Source: Pempheris klunzingeri (taxonomy: Eukaryota > Chordata > Actinopteri > Acropomatiformes > Pempheridae). From it: a stretch of DNA of 64,000 nt. The stretch is from positions 3,974,001 to 4,038,000 of the forward strand of contig NC_092032.1 of the NCBI RefSeq assembly GCF_042242105.1, written 5' to 3'. The translations under genes and the position numbers were made by a program. Numbering within the stretch: the first letter of the stretch is position 1; every line of letters starts with the position of its first letter. The notes beneath the pieces are model-generated. The model saw only the letters and a list, made by a program, of their open reading frames with translations, searched no databases and was not told the origin of the DNA. Shown here piece by piece: positions 13,601 through 28,500 of this stretch.

Positions 13601-14793
13601 CTCAATACTTATTCACACAGAAAATAAAACACCTCAAATGAGAGAAGTTGCCTGTCAGAACACGCTGACACACTGTACCTCGCTCATCAGACCCGTCAGC
13701 AAAACCACAGTCCAGCCGTCCATCGCACACGTGACTGGCAGGCAGGCACTTTCCATTGGCACACTGAAACTCCCCCGCTGGGCACAAGGGCGGAGGGGGG
13801 GCAGGTCCACAGAACTCCTCATCCGAGCGGTCAGCACAGTCTGGGTGGCCATCACAGCGCAGAACCAGGTTCAGACACGGGCCACTGCAGGGTGGGGGTC
13901 AAACCACTTTACTCACAAGTTATCGCGTTATTATCGCGTTAGCGCTTTCGTTAATGAACGCCGACATTTATTTTATAGCGCAGTTGTTTTTATTAAGGCC
14001 CGAGCACCAAACGGTGAGAGGTCCCTGCTGAAATGCAAGGTATTATTATTATTCTCCTTCTTCTCCGAAATGAATTACAATTTTGAGGGCCTAAACATAC
14101 CCGGAAACTCATGAACTCGCAAAATGGCTCCATGGAGTCCCCAAATTTCAAGCCGCGGAACTGCGTTTTTTGTCAATATACGAAATTTGGAAGATACACG
14201 TATCTCTTCCGGATGTACAAAAACGTCACTTGAAGCAATGACCTAAACCCAACAGGAAGTCGGCCATATTGGTTTTTTTTTCGTACATTTTTTGCGATTC
14301 ACAGGGGTCATAAATGAACGAACCAGTCCGAGGGGGTTGAACCGAGCGACTTCAAACTGGTAGAGAAGACATTAACGATGAAAAGTTATTAAAAGCTTGA
14401 GTTTTCACCACACGGTGTGGCGAGGCCTCAAACTTCAGTGTCTCGCCATGAAACAGGAAGTTGTTAATAAATAGACTCTACGTGATCCAATCAGCACCAA
14501 GCTTGACCTGTCTGATGAGAGTCCCGCCCTGAAGACGTCTACATGTCAATATTCATTCACAGTCACAGCGCCACCTGGTGGCGACAGGAAGTGCTATGTT
14601 ATTGTGATAATATGCTAGCATGCTGTTCAACATACCCGAGTGAAGTATCAGATCTCATGTAGTTTAGTTTTGTAGCAATCTCTGTAGTTTAATCTCTATT
14701 ATTATATTAGCCTTCCTAATTCTAGTGTTATTATTTTATTTAACCGTACTCCATTCGTTGTGAATGCTGCTGCAACGATACAATTTAAAGTAC

Positions 14794-14837
<44 letters not shown>

Positions 14838-17800
14838 CTACACAGAATTCTCTCTAAAGAGAGTTTGGGTCCACCTCGGTGTGCTGGTACAGTGGAACTG
14901 GTGTGGAGAGCAGGTGGACGGGCAGATCTCGTCTGAACCATCGCCACAGTCGTCCTCGTTGTCACACACCCAGTGGGAGGGGATGCAGAGGCCAGCAGCA
15001 CAGGTAAACTCCGACTCCAGACAGGGAGGGGAGGGAGGAGGGCAGGCCACACCCTCACACAGCCACACACCATCCTCGCAGGAACTGAACACACAAAGGC
15101 AAAGAAAGCCCCCCGGATTTCAGTTTGGATTATTATTGAAAAAGAGTGGAATGTCCCTTCACAAGAATTTAGTTTGACCGACCAGTTCTGACAGTGCTGA
15201 ATGATGGTAGTTCCAGGGGGAAACATGGAGCCGTCCCACTCACATGGACACTGAGTGAGAACGACACAGCTGTCCCCTGTAGAACACAAAACAGACTTAC
15301 GACTCTGCTATTCCTACATGGTACATGAGCCCATTCAAATCAAAAGTTTTTCCTCTGGTACCATCTTGTTGGCCAAAATGTTTGTCCAGGAAAACCTACA
15401 GTTGCATTCAAAATTAGTCAGTCCCTTCTTCAAACTTACTTCAAACAAGAACAATTTGAATAGCTCAGCACAGCTAATATTACAGGTGGTTTCTCCAAAT
15501 TCAGCACAATATGCCTCTTTTAATGACGACTGCAGTCTCAGAAGTATTCAACCCCTTCTTGACAAGCATCTTTAGTACTTACAAGAGCACTCTTTTGCTG
15601 CAAACATGACAGCGTTCCTGAGGAATCTGAGCCCATTCCTCATGGACAACAGCCTCCAGCTCTCTAATGTTCTTGGGTTTGTGTGCTGCAACAGCCTTCT
15701 CCAAATCCCACCAAAGATTTTCTGTGGGATTCAAGTCAGGTGACTGTGACGGCCACTCTAATATCTTCCAGGACTTTTTCTGCAGCCAAGCTTTGGTGGA
15801 CTGTGAGGTATGCTTGGTATCGTTGTCCTGTTGGAAGGTCCAGTGATAGCAAAGCTTCAGCGTCCTCACAGACAGCATGACGTTTTCTCCTAGGACTTCC
15901 TGATACTTGATTGAATCTGTTTTGCCCTTCAAACGCTGCAGGTTTCCAGTACCAGAAGAAGCAAAGCAGTCTCAGAGCACCACTGAGCCTCCGCCATGCT
16001 TCACTGTAGGCAGGGTGTTCTTTTCAGCATGTGACTTGTTCCTCCTCCTCCAGACATACCGCTGATCCATAGACTAGAAAAGTCCCAGTTTTGTTTCATC
16101 GCTCCACAGAACAGAATCCCAAAACATCTGTGGCTTGTTTATATGGTTTCCAGCATGTTGGAGCTGTCTTGTCTTGTGCTTTTGGGTCAGTGGATGTGTA
16201 TGTCTTACATCTAGTATGTACTTTACTGTGGAAACTGAAACCTTGAAAGTGAAAGTCTTGCTGCAGTTTTTTGCAGTCACCCAAGGGTTTGTGGCCTCCT
16301 GCCTCCTCAGAAATCTAGTGGTAGCCGTTATAGCTTCCTCTTTCTGCCACGTCCAGCTAGTGCAGCCAGTGTTCCTTTAGCTTTGAACTTGGGAACTATG
16401 CTTCCAACAGTATCTCTGGGAACAGTCAGTACCTCTTTTTGTATCCTTTTCCTTGTTTGTGCAAGGCAATGATCTCCTCTCTTAACTTTTTGGACAGTTC
16501 TCTTGACTGCAACCAAACGTCACTGTGAACAAACCCCTGGCCAGTCTGGGTATTTGATGTGTTCTGTGATGCAACTAACCAACAGCCTCATTCGGTGCAT
16601 CAGGTGAACTTGACACGACACATGATTTGCAAATAAATGCTCTTATGAGGGATTCTATTCATAATTTTGAGACTGTGGTAGTCATTAAAAGTGGCACATT
16701 TTGTTGAATTTGGAGATTCCACCTGTAACATTAGTTGTGTTCAGCTTTTTAAACTGTTCTTGTGTGAGCTGTTCATTGAACACAGCTGAAAGTTTGTCAA
16801 TTTTGCCAGTACACCAAATTTGCAATGAGAGTTGAATAATTTTGAGTGCAACTGCAAGTGAAAGGTCAGTTCAAGCTTGATAAATCCCACTCTGGGAACA
16901 TGGATATCCACACCAATGTTGAGGTTCATGAATTAAAGAAAAATATTCCACTTAAGTAAATGTCCCTCTTAAAAGCTCAGGATTAGTTTGGTAAATCCGT
17001 CTTACCATGGCGGACCTTGCCAGCGGGGCAGAAGCAACCCTCCACACAGGAGAGAGTGCCACACTGGGGGTGTAAACTCTGCGGAGCACTGGGACACAAG
17101 GGAGAACAAGCGGGACCACAGGGATCATACACCAGGCCATTCTCACACTGCAGAGCTGCAGGGGATGGGGGGGGGGGGGGGGGGGGGGGGAAGAAAAAGT
17201 GAGACCAGAAAGAAAACAAAGGCCACAGAAACATGGCAGGAGGAGAGGTGCATGTATCATGTGACCTACGACAGAGTTCCTGGGACCTCCAGCGGATGTA
17301 TACTCCTCGGCGGTTACACTCTTCAGCATAGGCAGCAATGGCTGTACAGAGACATTCACAGTCCCCGCCTGAGTCACAGCTAAAACACACACACAAACAA
17401 TGAAACTGTAAGTACTCTATTTAACGACGATTGATGTTATGGTAAACATTACTGCACACACATATGCCCAAGGATTGAGCTGTGACGTATGAAGGGCAGT
17501 AATTCATAATACCAGTCGGTGGCAGTGATGTACCGCAAATGTATTGGTGCAACACACCAATAAAAGACCAGGCAAAGAGAGGTGTCTGTATCTCATCAAT
17601 GTAGGGTTCAAAAGATTAAATAAAGGCTTTTGCAAATATCCGAGGTAGGAAATGCATTTTAAGAATACACACAGCTTATTCCAGGGAGACAGGCTGAATG
17701 TGAATGAATGAGCTTCAGTGAAAGTGGCCTGATAGACGCAACAAGCTCATGAGACAGTAGCAAAATGCGACAGTTCTGAAAAGCATCTGCAAAATCAGTG

Positions 17801-19456
17801 CACCTCATGGAAGAAGAAACACTGAGACACAGACATGTCTTCATACTGAAGCATTTGTCGAGCGCACACGTTACACATTTTCCTAAGAGGTCATTTTCAG
17901 ATACTAAATGTAGATCGGTGCTTTCACTCACCCACAAGCATCAAAGACACACCAGTCATAATACTGCTGGAAGGGCACCTCAGAATGGCACAGAGAGAAG
18001 AGCTGTTGGGTCAGGACAGCACACCTTTTCCTGGCCCAGGTCACCCTGTGAGGGTTTAGCTGAACAAGAGAGAGAAGTTTGCTTTCGTATGTGTGTGTGT
18101 GTGTGTGTGTGAGTTTACACCAATATCCAAGGAAGTAAGTCCACGTCTGATGTCCCTGCGGTCTGTGTGGGACTGCGCACGTGTCTGTATGGGACTCACG
18201 GCACAGGGGTCTCGGAGGTCCTGGTCTGCCACGTCAGGGCAGGAGGGGCTGACCTTCCAGGAGTTTCCGAACAGCTCGGGTGTAGACTCCACGATGCCCT
18301 GCCGTGTGGTAAAGTCATTCTCTGTGTCCCCGTCAAAGTTGCCACACAGGCCCCCGACCCGCCGCTGCAGGGTGGCCGCCAGGCGCACATAGACACGCAT
18401 GCCTTGGGGTAACACGTGGAACAGCAACATTACCATTCATTTGTTGATTGACCTGCATCTACAGCCACAGATGTAATTACTGTGAGACATCGTTTAAAGT
18501 TGCAGAAGTTGATGTTTGTTTCTCCGCTCCTACCTCCATCCCATAACAGAGTGACCCCCAGCCGGGAGGAGAGGGAGACAAACAGGCCGACTCTTTCCAA
18601 AGTTAGACCACTGCCACTGTAAGACTTTGGCAGATTCACTGGCATCCCATTTACTGTCACAGCTTTACCTAAAGAGCAGAGACAAGACCGTTTATTCAAA
18701 TCAGCTATTCTCTACAATGCACCCTGTGGAGCCTATGGCTGCCAGCTTCCTCTCATCAGCCTCTTCTCCCCCCCCCCCCCCATCAGTCCTACCTCTCAGA
18801 AGATGTATGACAGTATTTCCCAGGCTGAGGGTGACCGACTTCGTGCAGGTGACCCCAGTGCTACCACAGGGCACGTTCTCTGCCAGGACGCTGAACAAGC
18901 CGCTGGTCTCCCTCGCCAGGACATACTGGCAGTCACCCAGGAAAGAGTAAGTGCGGCCGTCGAACGTCACATAGTGTGGGTCACCAGTCGCCACGCACAC
19001 ACCAGCACAGGGGAGCTGGCTGCAGTGCCAGCGGCGCTCCTTGCACACGCTGCAGGAGTGGAAGTGATGTTGAGATAATGACAGGGTAAAGTGATACGAT
19101 GCAATGAGACAGCTGCATACGCTACCATGTGTTGCAGTCTTTAGTAATGCTGTCGTTGGTGTAGTAAAGTCGACCGTTATGGCGGCACGGGCATTCGTCT
19201 GGCAGGACGCAGTGATCCCCCTGAGGTAGAGCAGAGAACACATGATGTGCAGTCAAAACTCAGCCTTACAACATGACATGACGTGCGTCTATCATCTGTG
19301 TGTCCACTTCAATTGAATTCAATTCAACTTTATTGTCTGTTCAAGTAAAAACAGACATTTTTCTTTTGTCACAGCTATAAAAACAAGGTTTAAAAACCCA
19401 CATTCAGGCATCACTAATTAGACACACTAAAACCTGTGCAACATCTTATCTGCTCT

Positions 19457-19503
<47 letters not shown>

Positions 19504-22500
19504 AGTACATACAAAGGATAAAGGTGAGATAATCGAGCTGTGTAAGCTTGAGGCTTTGCATGACGGCGTATTTCAATCCCCTAAGAATGTGTCTCTTTGG
19601 CTGGAACAATAAACCTGAATAAAAGCCAAGCAGACCAGAAGAAGCGGAGAAATAATAAAACTACCGTTGAAACTAAAGGTACAATGCCAGTATTTTCCTC
19701 AGTGGAACATAACAAAGGAATGGATCCATTGAGTATGTTAAACCAATACACTGTTTATGGTTAAACCTATAAGCTGTGTATAATATACAGACTATGGTTA
19801 AATCTGTAGACTGTGTATACTACACAGACTAAGGCTAACATTAGCCTAGCTCTATCCCTAGTAAAAACACCCTGAACATCCAGATCAGCCAGTTATCACC
19901 TCCTATTACTCAATATCAGCATGCTAACACTTTAAAGCTGCTCTCTTCTAAAGCCTTCAGCGGATTCATTGATTACATGAAGTGCTTGCTAGCATCTAAT
20001 GTTTGCTTAATGCGTCTCTCTGTCTATTGCATGTGGAAGTATGAAGCTGTCTGCGAACACTTCAGCGTATTAACTGTCTTTACATGATGACAGTATATCA
20101 ATGTTCTCAGCTTCTCTTCGTCCCCCAAGCAAATCTATCACTAATGATAATCATTAATCAGAATGATGATGGTGATAATCTATTATGGCCTGAGTCTGCA
20201 AGAAGGCAGACATGAATATGATATGGTTAGTTATCGTATATGACTTTACCAGCTGCAGGGTCCTGCTATTGTGCACACGCTGGCTAACTAGAACTCAATG
20301 CAACAAAGCCATTAAGTAAGTATTAAGTATGTAATTATTAATTACACCTGTGCTCTTCACAGGTCTGTGGTCTCAGAATAAAATATATCATTTATTCCAC
20401 CCACTAGTAGCACAGTTCCCTGAGGACAGACGCAGCCCGACAGGGGCTCTCTGCAGCCCGGCTGTGCAATGCTGCCCTCCCGCTGTTGGCCAGGGGGGTC
20501 AAGGCTGGAGCAGGTGAGGAGACAGGAGCGCGGGGAGTAGACCAAAGAGCCTGGACACCGGTTCAGCTCTTCACAGCGCTCCTGAGTGCAGTTAAAGCGC
20601 CCCTGATCGCATACACTATGAAGTGAGAAGGAGAGTGAGCAGAATCAGAAGGGAAGTTACTTATATTAGTCATGTCAGGTGCGTATGACAGGCTTTTAAA
20701 GCTTGTTCGAGGCTTATTGATCACGTTTCAGCAAAAGCCAATATTTTGAAACATCGGTGTTAAATAGATAAGATAAAGAGCAATAAGTTGGCCTAGGTGG
20801 TTTACAAATCTAAAGCTCTGCCCTTGAGCATCTCTGCTGGCTCAAGAGACTTTGGGTCAATAGTTTCATGTTATAGTTACCGACCTCTGAACAGTAGCTG
20901 TAAAATCTAATGAAGCAACAAGAAAGGGTGTTCTGAGGTGTGATGAAAATCATTTCACTGATATCCAAAGACTTGTCATTCAAGATGAATGAATGTGCTG
21001 TATACCATATCTCATATCAGTGTAATAATTATCCAACCCAAACTTCGCATTTCCTCATTGCAGTTAATCAGGTCAACAGTGACATATCTCTGCAGTTACA
21101 ACACAATGGACATGAGGACAAAGCACATCCACAGACACACAAAACAATCAGAGAGAAGCACCAGTAGCTTTCTGGTGCTGTTGTGACTGTTCTGACTCGT
21201 CATTAACAGACGAGGCCCAGGCCCGTGGAGTGATGATCGCTGTGGTGAAGAGATGCAATGAAATCAACCTATCCTGTATCAGGGAGCAGGAACATAGGGT
21301 GATTTCATCAGAGCTCTTGAACCACCAGGGACTCACTGGGGAGAAGCTATTTTTCTCATATACACCAACAGTTTGCAGTTTCAACCATTCAAACACACAC
21401 ATAAATAAGTGCACATATCTGTTATTTATAGTTCTGTTCTAAATCTAACAATGCTTGTAAAACTTGTGTTGTAAAATGATTGCATCAAATCAATCTGCAT
21501 CAAAGTGCACTCGCAGAGCACAGGTCTCTACCAAGGCTGTCTTCTGTTATATGAAATATAACCTGTGAGCCCAACCAGTGCACATGTCTGGATATGTTTC
21601 CAAAAAAACTGAAAGAATTATCAAAAGAACTGTTTAGTTGTATGTTTAGTTGTTAAGCTCCAGTCGGCAAGTTATTGAAAATTGTGCAAGTAGTTTTTCC
21701 TGCTGACAGACATGAGAAAACTTGGTCCTTGGCGGGGATGGAGATGATTTTATCTACGAGCACAAACATGTTCACTCAGTGGCCGCTGACCTTACACACT
21801 GTCCTCGGAGACACACGGCGACAGAGTGTTTAGTGCTTAGCGGACTACACTTGATCTTCAACAGAGCGGTGTTGACCCCATGGGATACCAGAACTATGCT
21901 CATGAAAGTGTGCCAACACTAGATTGTATCTGAGGCAAAGTCGTGCTCTACAGACAACGTAGAAAACATGCTTACACTCACTGATTCTTTATCATTACTA
22001 CCACATGATAAAAGCAGCACACAGATAAAAGACGAAGGGCTGTTTTTACAACATGCTGTAAAACTGTAAGCTTGTGCTGAATTAACCTCCACCATGAGGA
22101 TCACTACAGAGGGATACAGAGCCATTACGACTCAACCAGAAAATATGAAATCGTGGTTGGTTGATTGTAAATCTGATCATATCTCCAGAAAAACCTGATT
22201 CAAGACATACGGTGGGACCAATTTATCTCACAATGTGGCAGTAAAAGTATTGTAGCCAGGAAATACCTGACTGAAAAAGAAGGTTCTCTCCTACTACATA
22301 CCAGGTGTTACAGTTGTTCTGGATGACAGCCCCAGGCTGGTATGTCTTGCCTCCTTGCACACAGGGGCACGAAGTGATGGGCACACACTGGCCCTGGTGG
22401 TCCTGCACTAATCCTGGTGGGCACTGGCAACCTGGAACACACATCCCAAGACCCATCCCACTTCCACTGTCATCGCAGCTCCAGCCCTCGGAACAGTATC

Positions 22501-25500
22501 CCCCACAGGCACGACCGCATTCCTGGTACACCTGACCACCTGAACACTGGGCAGCTAAGAGGACAAGAGAGGAGGAAAATACGGTGTCATGCTATGGAAA
22601 TGTTCTGAAAAATGCTAAATAGCTTGGTACACTTTGTGATAATGGCTTTAAGGGTTGAAACATAAATTCTGCTAAGGGTTTCTTAGTTTTCTTCACACAC
22701 TGTTAAAACAACACACAAGTCAGAGCAGCTTTAAGCCTTCTTTTCTCCATATATCTGTGATCAATTTCCAATTAGTCCTCAAGTAGACCAACAAAATGTC
22801 TTTTTACAGATTGATGTTAAAGTCTGACTTGGATCCAAGTTATGTGACTCCACACCTGGAGAAAATGTCCTGTACTCTTTGTATCTTGGACCAATCATGA
22901 TAATAGACACATGATACACAAATAATCAAACAAATAAGACAAATACAATGCTGAGTATTGGGGGATCAATCTGTAGTCCCTGCCACTGATTTCCCTGAGA
23001 AAAACAGAACATTACTCTGGACATTCGTGCATCTCAGTATCATCATGGAGATCCTGAAACACCACTTAACCAATGGCGTCCCCACTTACGGCAGAAGGTC
23101 TGATTGTGCCAGTGGACGGCAGTGCCCTCCTGAGCACAGTGTTGGCTGTAGGCAGTGAGGATGGTGCAGTGGCAGTCCCGCTGGGGGGCGCAACCACAGA
23201 CCTCCGACAGACAGAGACGGAAATAGGGCTCCCTCTCCACCACGTCGTGGCATGCCTATGAAATCAGCGAGGCAGGTGCATTAATGAATGAAAAAAAGAG
23301 GGGAACACACAGAGATGAATGGCAGAGAATCAACACTCCACGCAGACTACCTGGAACGTGGAGCTGTGTATGATGGAGCACACCGTCTCTGCGTACTGTC
23401 TCCTCTGAGTGTATGTGGTGCAGGGCTCGGGTGGAGCTCCACTCGGCAGGGTACAGCGCTCCGTTGTGAATTTCCCCGCAAAGGATGACACACTGTTCTC
23501 CACGTCTCCTTCTGGGGTGGTGAAGTCATCGTGCTGGTTCCAGGTCAGCGTTCCACACAGGCCACGCACCTTCAACACAGCATTTCCACTTTTTGAGTTC
23601 AAATGTCTGTAAGTTTTGCTTGATCATAGCATTTATGGGCATTCCCCCTTTAGTTAAACATAGTGCAGCGTGTTTGGATGTCAAAAGGGAAAATTTGAAG
23701 CAGTGATGCTACAAATGAAAGAACCATGTGAAGTGTGAAGGTCACCTTGTTTGCAAAGCCAGGTTGCAGGTTTATGAGGACCAAGGGTCCATCTAGGTGC
23801 CAGAGCAGGTGGGCACCAAATGTCTGGATGAAGAGAAATGAAGAAGAGGCCCTACGCACAACCAGGTCCCCCGTCACCACCGGCAACGGTTCCCTCTGGC
23901 CATTCAGTGTCACTGTACCTGAAAGGAATAACAGCAACTGTAGTAGATTAAATGGCATCGAGCACAAAACACTAAAAAAAGGATACAAATCCTAGCCAGA
24001 ACCATACAGTCATTCATTAAGTTAAATCTTTCAGAAGAGTTTTCTGACTTAAGAGAAGAGATTCAGTAAGTTCTTCTAAATACAAATACGTGTCCCCTCA
24101 CAAAGATTAAAATGAGGCGATCACATACAAAATCTACACATAGTCGCTATAATAACATTAATCAACACATTTTTTTCCCTTTAGAATGAATCATTCAAAA
24201 GTAGCAGAAGTGAGACTTTTGAATGTAAATTGCTGTACAGTCACTTCTACGTTAGGTTAAAGCACCATCATTTTCGTGGTTCTTTTTTTCAGGCACTTGG
24301 CAGTTAAACAAGTTGGAAACAGCCACAGACATAATATCAGTTTTTGAAGTAATTGGTGAACAAACATCAGATACAGAAACATTAGTTGTGCATGTTTCTA
24401 CCTGATAAACCAAATCCAATATTCACACTCTTTTAGTTCAACTCCTGAGGGAAATACATATCTGACTGTTTAGCTACTTAATGTTCCACCATGTTCACTT
24501 AAAGTAGGTTTGTCACAGTCTTTTTTTTTTTTCTGAAGACAGATGCCGGCTTCTGCAGGAACTGGCTTTGTAAAGCTTCATAAGGACATAAAATCATGCA
24601 ATCAAAATGAAGATGTTGTGAAAAACTTCCAAACAAAGGGGCTTGAATGTGTTTACTGCCCCACTGTCTAAGAGTCAAATCTGCAGCAGAGAAGGGAGAA
24701 GGGCATGTGCAGTCAGGTCAGTGTGTAGGACCTCCTCACCAGTGTCTGTGATGGTGACGGTGGTGCGGAGTGCTGTGACTGACATCTCCCTCAGACAGCC
24801 CAGGCCTCCTCCACCTCCTCCCCCTGCTGTACACTCCCCAAAGCGCACGCTCACCACCAGCCTCCTGTCAGCAAAGTCCTGAACACCCACAGAACACAAG
24901 CAGAGGAGAGGCGGCAGTCAGCACACGGCCGTAGTGTTCGTATCTGTGTGCTCGGTGGCTTTTTGTGTGTCTCACCTCCACGGCAGTGAAGGGACAGTCT
25001 CCTCCATGTAGTGAATACCTCTTTTTGTCAAAGGTGGTCACCTGCAGTGCCCCCACCAGACTGCACTGAGCTGCACACTTCTCCCCAGTGCACTGCCACT
25101 GGCCTGCTCTGCACACGCTGGGAGGATAAAGAGCGGAAAAAGTCAGAAAGACAGGAATGGGGATGGGTGAAAAAGAAATCTAGAGGACAAAGTGACCATG
25201 GAAACACACAAATAGTTTCCCACACCAGGTGTTGCATTTCTGCTGGATCTTCTCCCCCGACTGGTAGGTGCGTCTGCGATGGAAACAGGGACAATCATCT
25301 CTTTTCAGACAGAGACCCTGGTAAAGGTAGAGGCCTGGTGGACATTCACAGCCTCCAACGCACTCCTCCCTGCACTGGCCCATGGCTGCAGCAGGCCCGA
25401 GGGGCTGGAGGGACGCACAGCTGGGGGCACAGGAGGACACGCAGTCCGAAAACACTTGACCCCTGGGGCAGACCCGACCTGGAAGCACAGACGGAAAAGG

Positions 25501-28500
25501 AAACAGAGTTTAAAGGACCTTACTGGTGCTTTTACATGTCTTAGCATCATGTGGTCAGAAGACTGTGATGTCACACAGTACATGTGAATATGTTATGAGA
25601 ATGTGATGTGTCTACTCCTCTATAGTGAACGCTTCATTGCCTTTAATGTTGTATGCTTCGAATACTCCTGCCTGTGTGTGTTAATGTGCCTGTGGGAAAC
25701 TGTGACCTCTCTAACAGTGAGACAAAGTTAATCTCTGTTTTCTTAGTGTTTGCCTTCTGGGTTTGACTCTAGCTTATGAATGCAATTTTATTTTACAACA
25801 GACTCTAAATTTTACACTCCATGAACTCGCCATGAGGGGAAGAATTTTCAAAGCAGTCCCTGCTAAATGTTCACTGTATTAAGTATTATCTATCTAAAAA
25901 TGATGGAAAACTTGACAAGAATGGTTGACATGGACGTAATGTGAAGCAGAAGAGATTTCTGTTAAACTTGTGCGTTACTCTTACACCAGATTTTTTAGCA
26001 TTATCCTGTAATTGCCTCTTGTCGCCACTGTTGGAGTGGGGGGGTAGACAGGGAGGATGGTTTGCCAAGAATGCTGAGTTTAATCTAAAATGACAGCATC
26101 TCAGGTCCTTTGCTCACTCAGTCAAAAGACCATACCACTAAAATCTTTGTATTTTATTACCACACAGGGCAGCTGTCCTCCACGTTATGATGACATGTTG
26201 CTGAGCACACTCCCGGGCATAGCTGGCCATGGTGTCACACACCGCTGAATCCCTGTCTTTGGGTGGCAGGCTGCAGTACAGGAAGAGACAGGTGTCTATG
26301 TACGCTGCTGGGTCCAACTGAAAGACAGAAATGTATCACTTGCGGGTTATTCAACAGTAAACCTGCATCAAATTGTGTGCAAAAACAATTTGGATACAAC
26401 CACTAAGAGTCACAAATCTGCAAATCTCGTCCTGCAGACAAGTAAATTGGTGCGATAACGAACAGAACAGATGCAGATATTGTGGAAAGTCATTTGTAAA
26501 TATAAATATGATGCTCTATTATATGTTATGATATGAATAATGAGTGCACCAGTGGGTGACGATGGCTGACAAGTATAGCCAGAGGGAGAAGTAGTCATAT
26601 CTTAATTCAGAAATGATTAACCAGAGTGTAAAGTCTTTTTAGTGTGAGATGTGCAGTAAACAGAGTAAAGAGATGTCCAAAGAATTTCTAGGGCATGCTA
26701 AATGTAAATTCGACTTAAACTAGCAATTGCACTCACTCAGGTGTTAGTTAGTGCTCTCCATGAGGTCATTACAGTTCAACAGACTGTGAGACAGTCCCAC
26801 GGCTTGCGTCAAACAAACCCGTTTCTTGGAACTGCTCCAACAACTGACATCTGGTAAATTATCTACCTTGAGATATTTTGATTTACAGCTCATTGCAGGT
26901 TTGGCTTTGAAAGAAATAAGATTATAGCCTCCATCAGATCTACCATCAAGTGACAAACTAAGGCTTTAGGAAGCGTTGGTAGTGCCGCGTGACAGCGATG
27001 CATATGAGCGGTGTCTGACCCGAAAGTGGCAGTGTGTGAAGGGATTCTCCAGCAGGCGATGACACACTGACTCTGCTTGGCCGCGGAGGGCAGGGTCTCC
27101 TGACACATCACAGCTGTGACCGAGTTCAGCAGCATCACTGCAGTCCTTGGGGAAGCATTGGACACAGCAAGACTCCATTAAGAGGGAGCAATTCAGGAAT
27201 GCGCAGTGGAAGTGTCACAGAGCAAAAACAACTGCCGAATCTCGATTAAATCAGAAGCGTCAGAATGATGACGCCATTAGCTGCTTTCGGTTTGTATTGA
27301 GCAGCACAAATATCTCATGTAGGCGTCTTATAAAGAAAACTAAAAGTGGTAAATACTCAGTGCAGTACTTCATTCTGCTGGTCCGGAACTTTCCATGAGT
27401 TGCCAAAGCTGGCGGCGTACTGGGACACAGTTCCACTCATTGTAGTGAAATCATCTATGGCACCAAGACACAGATTATTAGGTTACTAATGCACGCAAAG
27501 GTACGCGAACATTCAAACGTGTGTGTGTGTGTGTGTGCACTTTCCTCACCTTCAGCGTTGTTGTTGTAGACTCCACAGAGCCCCCTAGTGGATGCCAGGT
27601 GCTCAGCGGTCACTGTCAGGTACACGGTGTTGGTCAGGTCAAACTTCACTCTCACTCCCAGGCCACTCTCCACAAATACAAAGTCCCCAAGCCAGCGGAC
27701 GCTCACTCCTGTGAGAGGTAAAACTCTGGCTGTGTTCAGCAAGTTTACACTTGTATGTATAATGTTTTTGATCAAGATCATTTCTCTTTTGTAAGGTCTG
27801 GGAATAGTATCTCCAGTGATCGCACGGAAAGCTATCACCCACTATGTCCACCCATCCATCCATCCATCCATCCATCTATCCATCTATCCATCCATCCATC
27901 TATCCATCCATCCATCTATCCATCCATCCATCCATCCATTAATTTATTCATCAATATCATCCATCATCTATATATCATCCATCCATCCATTAATTTATCT
28001 ATCCATCATCCATTCATTATCCACCCATCCATCTATCCATCCAACCATCCATCCATCCATCCATCCATCTATCCATCCATCCAACATCCATCCACCCATC
28101 CATCTATCCATCCATCCAACCATCCATCCATCCATCTATCCATCCAACCATCCATCCACCCATCCATCCATCCATCCATCCATCCATCCATCTATCCATC
28201 CATCCATCCATCCATCCATCCATCCAACTATCCATCCATCCATCTATCCATCCATCCATCCATCCATCCATCCATCCATCTATCCATCCATCCAACATCC
28301 ATCCACCCATCCATCCATCTATCCATCTATCCACCCAACCATCCATCCATCCATCCATCCATCCATCCATCTAACCATCCATCCACCCATCCATATATCC
28401 ATCCAACTATCAATCCATTCATCCATCCATCCATCCATCCAATCATCCATTCATTCATCTATCCATCCATCCAACCATCCATCCACCCATCCATCCATCC

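Noticed and set aside
18047..18059. Alternative sspo exon 23 acceptor at CTCACAG
   Set aside because: It gives the wrong phase. The acceptor at TTCAG before LNPHRV is in frame and matches the conserved NPHR start of C8-3.
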